Below, piece after piece: positions 6,741 through 13,135 of a stretch of DNA of 13,135 nucleotides. Under the pieces are notes generated by a model that was given only the letters and a program-made list of their open reading frames with translations, did no database searches and was not told the DNA's origin. The stretch covers positions 1 through 13,135 of the forward strand of contig CAJUCG010000077.1 in NCBI GenBank assembly GCA_910585065.1, given 5' to 3'. Both the position numbers and the translations under genes were made by a program. This DNA is from an uncultured Lachnospiraceae bacterium (GTDB taxonomy: Bacteria; Bacillota; Clostridia; Lachnospirales; Lachnospiraceae). Each line of letters begins with the position of its first letter. Position 1 is the stretch's first letter.

Positions 6741-9005
6741 TTAGATTTTTTTTAATTTTGCAAATCCTGCAAGCATCTTCTTTGTTCCTGCCGCTGGAAA
6801 GTCGACTGTGATCTCGTAGTCTTTGCCGCCGCTTACAATATTGGTGACTAACCCCACCCCAAATTTTATATGCTGAACCGTGTCTCCGACTCCGTAATCA
6901 AGCGGCTTTAGGGAGGCATTGTCAAATTGTTTTACTGGTTTTTGAGCCGATGGTTTTGCGGAGGATATTGGCTTTGTATTTCGGATCGTTCCATTTTGGA
7001 AGTTATTTCCATAAACAAGGGAGGCACTCCGCCCGCTCCCCTGGTAGTGCAACAGATAGCGCGGAATTTCATCGATAAAACGGGAGCGGCGGTTGAATTG
7101 AGGTTCGCCGCGCAGCATACGCATACGGGCGCAGGAAAGTTTTAATTCCCTCATCGCACGCGTGATGCCAACATAGCAGAGCCGTCGCTCCTCCTCAATT
7201 TCAAGTTCCGGCTGTTCTGCGTTGATTGCCATATAACTTGGAAAAAGCCCCTCCTCCATACCGCAGAGATAGACATAAGGGAATTCTAGTCCCTTGGCGG
7301 AATGGAGTGTCATCAGCACAACGAAATTGCTGTCCTGCGTCAGATTATCTACGTCCGCCACAAGCGCGACTTCCTCCAAAAATCCAGAGAGTGTTGGCTC
7401 CTCGGAAGTATTCTCTTCATAGTCGGTTAATTTATTGACAAATTCATCAATATTGGCAAGCCGGTCGGCAGCGGTACTTTCTTCCTCCGTCTCCTCGATT
7501 TCTTTTAGATATCCCGTCGCATTCAAAAATTCATCCACCAGATCACTTAGCGAATAATCTGTGTGGGAGAGCTTGCTTTTTAAGCTTTCGATCAGCGCGA
7601 CAAAGGAGGAGAGTTTTGCAGCGGCGCGCCCAACCCCGGAAATCTCGTTAACATGGAGCAGAGCAGTATAGAAGCTTACGCCCGCATCCTGCGCCCACGC
7701 ATCAATGCGATCGATGGTGGTCAGACCGATCCCCCGCTTTGGCACATTGATAATGCGCTTCGTTGCCATGGAATCCTGCCCGTTGTCAATGGTTTTTAAG
7801 TAGGCGAGGATATCTTTGATCTCCTTGCGCTGATAGAAATTGATGCTGCCGATTACTTTGTAGGGGATGCCGTGCAGAATCAATTTTTCTTCCAGAACGC
7901 GGGACTGCGAGTTTGTGCGGTAAAGAACGGCGAAATCCCGCCAAGAAGGAGGTGCTTCCTGCTGCATATGTGCCGCAATATCGGAGATAATTGCACCAGC
8001 TTCCTCCACATCCGTCTCAAACTGAGAAAAGGTAACAGGACATCCCTTGCTGTTTGCCGTCCAGAGTTTTTTCTCTTTGCGCCCCAAATTGTGGGAGATT
8101 ACCTCATTTGCTGTCTCAAGAATATTTTGTGTTGATCGATAATTTTGTTCCAGTTTAATTATTTCTGTATCCGGATATTCCTTCTCAAAATCGAGAATAT
8201 TGCGGATGTTCGCGCCGCGAAATTTGTAGATGGATTGATCGTCATCACCGACCACACAGAGATTATGTTCCACCTCACCCTCCTCATTGGTGTGGGAGGC
8301 TAGGAGACGGACAAGTTCAAACTGTGCCGTATTTGTATCCTGATACTCGTCCACCAGAATATAGCGGAAGCGTTTTTGATAGTAGGAGAGTGCTTCCGGC
8401 TGTGTCTGAAATAATTTTACGCAGAGAAAAATAATATCGTCAAAGTCCAGCGCGTTGTTTGCTTTTAAACGTTTTTGATATTCTGTGTAGACGCGCGCAT
8501 ATTGCTCAGCAGCATAGTCGCCGCTTGCTCTTTCCGCATAATCTTTCGGGCTTAAAAGTACATTTTTTGCGGAGGAGATCGCAGAGATCAGTGTGCGTTC
8601 TTTTAAAGTTTTTGTATCGATATTTAAAGTCTTGCAGACTTCGTGCATCAGTGTTTTTGCATCGTCCGTATCGTAGATGGTAAAATTGCGCTCATAGCCG
8701 AGCAATTCAATATATCGGCGCAGGAATCGCACACAGCTTGAATGGAAGGTGGAAACCCAGATATTTTTCGCGCCGTAGCTGACAATTTTATCCACGCGTT
8801 CCCGCATTTCTTTTGCCGCTTTGTTGGTAAAGGTAAGTGCTAAAATCTGGAAAGGACTTACATTTTTTTCCTCTATCAGATAGGCAATGCGATGAGTGAG
8901 TACGCGCGTCTTGCCGGAACCAGCTCCAGCAAGGATAAGCAGAGGACCATTTTCGTGTAGCACTGCGCGCTTTTGCTCAGGATTTAAGGTATCATAAATA
9001 CTCAT
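6741..9005 (-). CDS. pcrA: ATP-dependent DNA helicase PcrA (UvrD family)
   Basis: A 754-residue SF1A helicase that unwinds DNA 3' to 5' in repair, in removal of RecA filaments and in rolling-circle replication. Motifs in order: Q motif LNPEQ (residues 7-11), Walker A AGAGSGKT (26-33), TFTNKAAKEM (motif Ia), VDEYQDTN (motif II), GDDDQSIYKFRGA (motif III), LEQNYRST (motif IV), TLHSAKGLEFPYVYLCG (motif V), YVGITRA (motif VI). The C-terminal tail ends with a FGVGLVTNIV/DYEITVDF module found in PcrA proteins of Firmicutes. Length is close to the usual 720-750 residues and all motifs look intact. The ATG at 9005 has AAAGGCGG a few bases upstream. It lies 32 bases downstream of the HAD phosphatase gene on the same strand and is probably co-transcribed from the promoter upstream of that gene. 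No clear intrinsic terminator follows. Confidence 0.97.
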   Translation of the reverse strand: MSIYDTLNPEQKRAVLHENGPLLILAGAGSGKTRVLTHRIAYLIEEKNVSPFQILALTFTNKAAKEMRERVDKIVSYGAKNIWVSTFHSSCVRFLRRYIELLGYERNFTIYDTDDAKTLMHEVCKTLNIDTKTLKERTLISAISSAKNVLLSPKDYAERASGDYAAEQYARVYTEYQKRLKANNALDFDDIIFLCVKLFQTQPEALSYYQKRFRYILVDEYQDTNTAQFELVRLLASHTNEEGEVEHNLCVVGDDDQSIYKFRGANIRNILDFEKEYPDTEIIKLEQNYRSTQNILETANEVISHNLGRKEKKLWTANSKGCPVTFSQFETDVEEAGAIISDIAAHMQQEAPPSWRDFAVLYRTNSQSRVLEEKLILHGIPYKVIGSINFYQRKEIKDILAYLKTIDNGQDSMATKRIINVPKRGIGLTTIDRIDAWAQDAGVSFYTALLHVNEISGVGRAAAKLSSFVALIESLKSKLSHTDYSLSDLVDEFLNATGYLKEIEETEEESTAADRLANIDEFVNKLTDYEENTSEEPTLSGFLEEVALVADVDNLTQDSNFVVLMTLHSAKGLEFPYVYLCGMEEGLFPSYMAINAEQPELEIEEERRLCYVGITRAMRELKLSCARMRMLRGEPQFNRRSRFIDEIPRYLLHYQGSGRSASLVYGNNFQNGTIRNTKPISSAKPSAQKPVKQFDNASLKPLDYGVGDTVQHIKFGVGLVTNIVSGGKDYEITVDFPAAGTKKMLAGFAKLKKI

Positions 9006-9037
9006 GGAAACCGCCTTTCATAAAATAATAATAGAAG

Positions 9038-9844
9038 CTATTGTATTGATGCTTCCGGATCTTTGATTCGCCGCTTATAAAAACATTCCAGGGTATCTTC
9101 GACACAGGCGGTATGGAATGGATAGCGGTTAAAAATTTCCGGCGCGCTATTCTCCATAACAATACCGGTGCCGACGAGGGAGAGCATTTCAAGATCGTTG
9201 TAGTTGTCGCCAAAGGCGGCAGTCTCATCAACATGGATATGTAGGAAGGATAAAAGTGCGGCGAGTGCTGCTCCCTTGTTGACATCGCGGCGCACAAAAT
9301 CAATCCAATGAAAATCACTTACTGTACATTTTAATGTATCCTGCCAGCGGGGAAGAAAATAGGAAGCCGAATTTTGAATTCCTGCGCGCTCGTAGGCGGA
9401 GACCTTGATAATCTCTTCTGGGATATCGGAGAGATTTTCAATTACGCGCACATTGTTCTTTACAGTGTTCTGCATATGATCAAGAAAACGCTTGCTTTTA
9501 GGAAGCACATAGGAAGTGGACTCGCCAGAGATCAGAACCTCGCAGTCGCCCCGTGCCAAAATATCTTCCACCAATTTTTTTGCGTCCATCCACTCCATAC
9601 AGGATTTTGCAATTACTTTGCCCTGGTAGACAACAAATGCCCCATTCTCACACAGAAAAGCCATGTCCCCTGCTGCCTCGCCAAAAAGTCGGACAAGATT
9701 CGGGTACTGGCGACCGCTGGCAGCCGCAAAGATAATACCGCAAGCCGCGAGGCGGCGAATCAATGGAACCGCGCGGGGAGTGAGCGTCTGCGCACCATTT
9801 TGCAGCAATGTGCCATCCAGATCGGATGCAATCAATTTTATCAT
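9038..9844 (-). CDS. Cof-type HAD-IIB sugar-phosphate/phosphatase family protein
   Basis: The 268-residue protein is a HAD phosphatase of the Cof/YidA-type. Motif I is DLDGT with nucleophile D8 and acid D10 (residues 8-12), motif II is ASGR with S43, motif III is K190 in NKGAAL, and motif IV is FGDNYND (D213, D217). The cap region lies between motifs II and III. Relatives hydrolyse small phosphorylated metabolites such as sugar phosphates, FMN or pyridoxal phosphate; the substrate cannot be read from the sequence. Start ATG at 9844 with AAAGGTGG 9 bases upstream. The next gene in the same direction, 32 bases away, is pcrA, so the phosphatase is first in the operon. Confidence 0.9.
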   Translation of the reverse strand: MIKLIASDLDGTLLQNGAQTLTPRAVPLIRRLAACGIIFAAASGRQYPNLVRLFGEAAGDMAFLCENGAFVVYQGKVIAKSCMEWMDAKKLVEDILARGDCEVLISGESTSYVLPKSKRFLDHMQNTVKNNVRVIENLSDIPEEIIKVSAYERAGIQNSASYFLPRWQDTLKCTVSDFHWIDFVRRDVNKGAALAALLSFLHIHVDETAAFGDNYNDLEMLSLVGTGIVMENSAPEIFNRYPFHTACVEDTLECFYKRRIKDPEASIQ

Positions 9845-9915
9845 AATATGGAACCACCTTTATTTTAAGATTATTTTTTTAGGAATAATGTCGCTACAAT
9901 ATTTTATGTGGGAAA

Positions 9916-9944
9916 ATTATAACAGAAAAACTGCTCTTTTGCAA
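9916..9944 (-). promoter_or_regulatory. Sigma-A-type promoter of the HAD-pcrA operon
   Basis: On the minus strand TTGCAA (9944-9939) and a perfect TATAAT (9921-9916) are 17 bases apart. The predicted start near 9909 gives a leader of about 65 bases before the HAD gene ATG at 9844. Best promoter in the window. Confidence 0.75.
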
Positions 9945-10026
9945 TGATTAGTTTTTTGATCTTTGTTTTAACAGCAAAGACAAAGGAGCATATAGGTCTA
10001 TTTCAAAAACTGTAAACAAATTTTGC

Positions 10027-10055
10027 TTGCTATTTTCTCCAAATGCGTGCATAAT
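10027..10055 (+). promoter_or_regulatory. Putative promoter of the MATE gene
   Basis: TTGCTA (10027-10032) and CATAAT (10050-10055) are 17 bases apart. The -10 box lies in the first copy of the direct repeat, so transcription would start around 10061. An alternative promoter, TTAACA/TATAGG at 9968-9996, is weaker. Confidence 0.4.
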
Positions 10056-10094
10056 TGTAGGGGACAGAGAATTCACCGATCTCTGCACGCATTT
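10041..10094. repeat. Inverted repeat around the first repeat copy
   Basis: AAATGCGTGCA (10041-10051) and TGCACGCATTT (10084-10094) form perfect 11-base arms, extendable to CC/GG with one bulged A. The inner CAGAGA/TCTCTG arms add to the stem. It could form a cruciform or RNA hairpin, or be a miniature repeat element. Confidence 0.75.
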
Positions 10095-10122
10095 TGGCGC
10101 GCATAATTGTAGGGGACAGAGA
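10045..10122 (+). repeat. Direct repeat, two 26-base copies upstream of MATE gene
   Basis: Copy 1 is 10045-10070 and copy 2 is 10097-10122, 52 bases apart, identical except for one base (T10048 against C10100). Each contains the core CATAATTGTAGGGGACAGAG. The spacer carries TCTCTG (10080-10085), the inverse of the CAGAGA end of copy 1. Copy 2 ends 16 bases before the MATE start codon and next to its Shine-Dalgarno GAGGG (10128-10132). Confidence 0.85.
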
Positions 10123-10138
10123 GAAAAGAGGGATAAAA

Positions 10139-11464
10139 ATGTTTACAAGGGAAGCTTTGCGCAAGCTTATTGTTCCGCTAATGATCGAGCAGCTTTTGAT
10201 TGTGATGGTCGGTATGGTTGATACCATTATGATAAGCCCATGTGGCGAGGCGGCAGTCTCTGGCATTTCGCTAGTCGATTCCATCAATATATTGCTTACG
10301 GGTATGTTTTCAGCACTTGCAACGGGGGGCGCGGTTGTCGCGGCACAGTATATCGGACACAGGCAGCAGGATAGGGCGTGCCATGCGGCAAATCAGCTAT
10401 TGCTTTCGGTGTTGGTGGTTTCCGGTGTGCTGATGGTCATTTCGCTTATTGGCAATTACGGAATTTTACGCTTAATTTACCGCAGGATCGATGCAGATGT
10501 GATGGAGAATGCCAGAACTTATTTTTACCTGTCCGCAGTTTCCTATCCGTTCCTAGCCGTTTATTCTTCGGGAACTGCGCTGTTTCGGGCGATGGGGGAT
10601 TCCAAAATCTCCATGAAAACTTCGATTGTGATGAATGTGATCAATATTGTTGGCAATGCTGTGCTGCTCTATATTTTTGATTTGGGCGTGTTTGGCGCGG
10701 CACTTGCAACTCTTGTTTCAAGGATTGTGGCTGCGGCGGTAGTAACAAAACTTTTGGTAAACCAGGAACGCCAGATTCATTTGGACCCAAAATTAAGGCT
10801 TGGCTTTTCCCCTGAGATGATTCGGCGCATTCTTCGCATCGGAATTCCAAATGGATTAGAAAGCAGTATTTTTCAGATTGGCAAATTGATGGTTGCCGGC
10901 ATGATTTCCGGTTTCGGAACTACTGCCATCACGGCAAATGCGGTTGCCAATACAATTTGTTCGTTCGAGGTAATTCCGGGCAATGCCATCGGTCTAGCGA
11001 TGATTACGATTGTTGGACAATGCGTTGGGGCACAAAATGCCGAGGATGTCAAAAAGTATACAAAAAAACTGATGTGCTATGCATATCTTGCTGTGTTTGT
11101 GGTCAATGTCTTTGTGGTACTTTTGCTAAATCCAATCTGCGCAGCATATCAACTGCTGCCAGATACACAAAAGCTGACCAAACAGATTATTCTTTATCAT
11201 AGTATTTGCTGTATACTGATTTGGCCGTCCTCTTTTACCCTTCCAAACGCACTGCGCGCAGCGAACGATGTGAAGTTTACAATGCTTGCCTCCATTAGTA
11301 CCATGTGGGTCTTCCGCATTGGTCTAAGCTACATATTAGCTATTAGCTGCTCAATGGGTGTATTGGGAGTCTGGGTCGCGATGACCGTGGATTGGTTGGC
11401 GCGCACTGTAATTTTTGTCTGGAGGTTTTTGTCGGAGCGGTGGCGCAAGTATGCAATGATCTAA
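10139..11464 (+). CDS. MATE family efflux transporter (NorM/MepA-like)
   Basis: A 441-residue, about 12-TM exporter that expels drugs or metabolites in exchange for Na+ or H+. The N-terminal half shows family patterns: LRKLIVPLMIEQLLIVMVG, GEAAVSGISLVDSIN, LATGGAVVAAQYIG, and SGTALFRAMGDSKISM, with a second repeat half that includes GLESSIFQIGKLMVAG, NAVANTI and QCVGAQN. The start is ATG 10139 with GAGGG 6 bases upstream. An upstream in-frame TTG at 10094 would translate the repeat element and is rejected. The gene is likely monocistronic or linked loosely to the downstream gene by 112 bases. Substrate unknown. The stop overlaps a palindromic GATCTAA-T-TTAGATC (11458-11472). Confidence 0.93.
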   Translation: MFTREALRKLIVPLMIEQLLIVMVGMVDTIMISPCGEAAVSGISLVDSINILLTGMFSALATGGAVVAAQYIGHRQQDRACHAANQLLLSVLVVSGVLMVISLIGNYGILRLIYRRIDADVMENARTYFYLSAVSYPFLAVYSSGTALFRAMGDSKISMKTSIVMNVINIVGNAVLLYIFDLGVFGAALATLVSRIVAAAVVTKLLVNQERQIHLDPKLRLGFSPEMIRRILRIGIPNGLESSIFQIGKLMVAGMISGFGTTAITANAVANTICSFEVIPGNAIGLAMITIVGQCVGAQNAEDVKKYTKKLMCYAYLAVFVVNVFVVLLLNPICAAYQLLPDTQKLTKQIILYHSICCILIWPSSFTLPNALRAANDVKFTMLASISTMWVFRIGLSYILAISCSMGVLGVWVAMTVDWLARTVIFVWRFLSERWRKYAMI

Positions 11465-11576
11465 TTTAGATCAGATATCCGGCGGGCGGCAGGCGCGGAA
11501 AGGAAAATTGTCAGCAGGGCTAATCTGCGCCGCCGCAAGCGTTCTTGAAAAATTTTAAATATGAGGGAAAAGAAAG
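11465..11576 (+). other. Intergenic region with GC-rich hairpin
   Basis: GCGGC-A-GGCGCGGA (11486-11499) can pair with TCTGCGCCGCCGC (11524-11536): 13 pairs, one bulged A, one G:T, with a 24-base loop. No T run follows directly, so it is not a standard intrinsic terminator. The ribosome binding site of the next gene, GAGGG, is at 11563-11567. Confidence 0.55.
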
Positions 11577-13091
11577 ATGGTAGTTGAATTATATCAGAAG
11601 TTAGAACAGGGCGAACAGGTGCGCCAGACACTGGCAGCCTTGCGGGAAGCACTGCGGGAAAATTTGGGGGCGCGAAAGGTATTAGTCACGTACTGTGATG
11701 GCAACTTTGGTGCCCTTACTCAGTGTTTTTTAGCGGAGGATGCAAAGACACGCAAGAATGCCGCGCTTTTGGCAGGGGAACTTGCCATTCCGGTTTTAAA
11801 CGAGCTGTGGACGGCATATAGGGCGGAGCAGACACGTTTTGTAAGAAGCGCGTATCTTACAGCGATAAAACATTACAATTATATAGAACTTTTGCCACAG
11901 ATAAAGAAGGCATTGGAGGAAGTGAATACAATTCCTATAACGGAGGAGAACCGAAAACATTTGCAGGAGGAGCGAAAGCTTTTGCGGGAGCTGATTGCGG
12001 CAAAGGAACACACAAAATGGCATCACTATATGGGGGAGTCCCTAGTTTCAGATCTGGTGCTGACCACGAACCGCAATCATCGATCACTGCTGTATTCGGA
12101 ACTTGACGGATACAAAAGGAAGGAATTTGGCGCGGGAATTATGGTGCGTACCGAGCAGCCGGGAAAGCTTTTTGCACTGCGCACATTTGAGGAGATGTTT
12201 TTTGTGCTTCCAGGCGCGCAAAGATTGCCCGGTGATCCGCAGGCAGCCGCAGAAACACTTTTAAAGGCAGGGCTTGTCCGCTATCTAAGAGAACGGCACG
12301 AGGAGAGTTTGGCACCGTTTTTATTTCGCATCGAAGTGCGCGGCACAATGCCGCTTGAAAAGCGCGGCAATTTTGTGCGGCGTATGGCAGCGGTGCTTGA
12401 GGAGGGCGCAGATGGGGCATTGGCGAACGTGACGGATGGATATGAATTTGAACTGCGCCTGATCGAAACAAAAGAGGGAGAGTGGCACGCGCTCTTAAAA
12501 TTATTTACTCTGCGCGATACGCGCTTTGCCTATCGGCAGAAAACGATCGCGGCGGGGATGCGCCCTGCAAACGCGGCACTGTGTATGGCACTTGCGAATA
12601 CATGGGGGAAAGAAGAAAAATTTTTTCAGGAGAGGGCGCGTGTGCTTGACCCGTTCTGCGGGGCAGGAACAATGTTGATTGAGCGGGCAAAATGCGCGCC
12701 AGTGAAGGAGATGTTTGGGATTGATCTCCTTGAAAAAGCTGTGGATGCAGCACGCTTTAACACGCGGCTTGCAGGTCTTAATGCAAATTATATCAACCGT
12801 GATTTTTTTACCTTTACTTCGGATATACTTTTTTCGGAAATTGTAACTGATATGCCCTTTACCACTTCAAAGGAAGAAGAGAAAGAAAGGGAAATTGAAA
12901 AATTGTATCAGCGTTTTTTTCTGCGTGCGCCAAAGCTGTTAAAGCCGGACGGCACAATGTTGATTTTAACACACAATCGCTCGCTAATACATCAATATGC
13001 CAAAAATTTTTCCTGCTTAAAAGAATTTGAACTATCAAAAAAGGAAGGGAGTTATCTGTTTTTGCTAAGGCAAATCTCCGGGGAAAATTAA
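11577..13091 (+). CDS. Helical-repeat/THUMP-like/SAM methyltransferase fusion
   Basis: The 504-residue protein has three parts. Residues about 1-140 are helical and HEAT/ARM-like (NAALLAGELAIPVLNELW and similar helices). Residues about 190-320 resemble a THUMP-type RNA-binding domain (RIEVRG at 251-256, NVTDGYEFEL at 284-293). The C-terminal third is a class I SAM methyltransferase like Trm14/RlmL: motif I VLDPFCGAGT (356-365), acidic GIDL with D383, and a motif IV position reading TDMPF (D425-F428) where relatives have N/D-PP-Y/F. The role is probably N2-guanine methylation of tRNA or rRNA, but the motif IV change leaves the substrate open. ATG 11577 has GAGGG 9 bases upstream. The stop overlaps the next start (TAATG), so the two are coupled. 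Confidence 0.75.
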   Translation: MVVELYQKLEQGEQVRQTLAALREALRENLGARKVLVTYCDGNFGALTQCFLAEDAKTRKNAALLAGELAIPVLNELWTAYRAEQTRFVRSAYLTAIKHYNYIELLPQIKKALEEVNTIPITEENRKHLQEERKLLRELIAAKEHTKWHHYMGESLVSDLVLTTNRNHRSLLYSELDGYKRKEFGAGIMVRTEQPGKLFALRTFEEMFFVLPGAQRLPGDPQAAAETLLKAGLVRYLRERHEESLAPFLFRIEVRGTMPLEKRGNFVRRMAAVLEEGADGALANVTDGYEFELRLIETKEGEWHALLKLFTLRDTRFAYRQKTIAAGMRPANAALCMALANTWGKEEKFFQERARVLDPFCGAGTMLIERAKCAPVKEMFGIDLLEKAVDAARFNTRLAGLNANYINRDFFTFTSDILFSEIVTDMPFTTSKEEEKEREIEKLYQRFFLRAPKLLKPDGTMLILTHNRSLIHQYAKNFSCLKEFELSKKEGSYLFLLRQISGEN

Positions 13092-13135
13092 TGGAAAAAA
13101 CAGCATTAAATATTGATATAAAAGAAGAACAGAAA
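13091..13135 (+). CDS. 5' end of a downstream gene, truncated by window
   Basis: The stop of the methyltransferase gene shares its last A with an ATG (TAATG). The frame stays open to the window end and reads MEKTALNIDIKEEQK. GGGGA at 13080-13084 is 6 bases upstream, a good ribosome binding site. The overlap suggests translational coupling and a common pathway. The product cannot be named from 15 residues. Confidence 0.6.
   Translation, partial: MEKTALNIDIKEEQK

Larger units (their letters stand above)
9845..10138. other. Divergent intergenic region between HAD and MATE genes
   Basis: This stretch holds divergent promoters and no gene. The minus-strand promoter lies at 9916-9944. For the plus strand TTAACA (9968-9973) with TATAGG (9991-9996, 17 bases) and TTGCTA (10027-10032) with CATAAT (10050-10055) are candidates. 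The right part is a repeat block with two direct copies and an inverted arm pair, described separately. Confidence 0.6.

Noticed and set aside
9374..9947. Plus-strand open frames across the HAD gene
   Set aside because: Shadows of the minus-strand HAD gene, which has all four catalytic motifs.
10045..10122. CRISPR array
   Set aside because: Only two copies, spacer 26 bases with an inverted partner sequence, and no cas genes.
10094..10138. N-terminal extension of the MATE protein from TTG 10094
   Set aside because: It would translate the repeat copy and the gene has a well-placed ATG with Shine-Dalgarno at 10139.
1..13135. tRNA or rRNA genes, transposase or integrase genes
   Set aside because: None seen; no cloverleaf-like or conserved rRNA segments, and no transposase-like protein among the intact genes.

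Overview
The window looks like a chromosomal segment of a spore-forming member of the Clostridia, most likely Lachnospiraceae. The evidence is a typical alpha/beta-type SASP gene, AT-rich intergenic DNA with sigma-A-type promoters, strong Shine-Dalgarno sites, and house-keeping genes (pcrA, a Cof-type HAD phosphatase, a MATE exporter) that read as ordinary Firmicutes versions. No species can be named from the sequence alone.

Left part (1-2868): an AT-rich accessory stretch. It opens with the decayed 3' half of an HNH endonuclease gene, broken by a frameshift and an in-frame stop. About 300 bases without a convincing gene follow, ending in a good promoter. Then come two intact genes: an ABC/AAA-type ATPase (RloA/AbiLi-like) and an RloB-family protein (AbiLii-like). 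This pair is the known RloAB/AbiL type of presumed anti-phage module and is the best candidate for a defence system here.

Middle part (2870-5691): four genes follow on the same strand, the first only 1 base after the rloB stop. They are two sugar-type ABC permeases, a small protein that resembles the C-terminal end of membrane-fusion (HlyD/MFP) adaptors behind one membrane anchor, and an unrecognised membrane protein. No solute-binding protein or ATPase gene is in the window, so the transporter looks incomplete. The defence module may have been inserted into, or have replaced, its upstream end.

Right part (5692-13135): a structured 300-base leader and a SASP gene converge with a small acidic one-TM protein gene on the minus strand across a bidirectional terminator. 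A minus-strand HAD phosphatase-pcrA operon has its own strong promoter. A divergent MATE efflux gene is preceded by a duplicated and inverted short repeat. A helical-repeat/THUMP-like/methyltransferase fusion follows, and its stop overlaps the start of the next gene, which runs off the window.

The known-type defence module, the decayed nuclease beside it, the odd transporter cluster, the methyltransferase with an altered catalytic motif, and the repeats upstream of the MATE gene are the points worth following. I do not see clear proof of an entirely new system.
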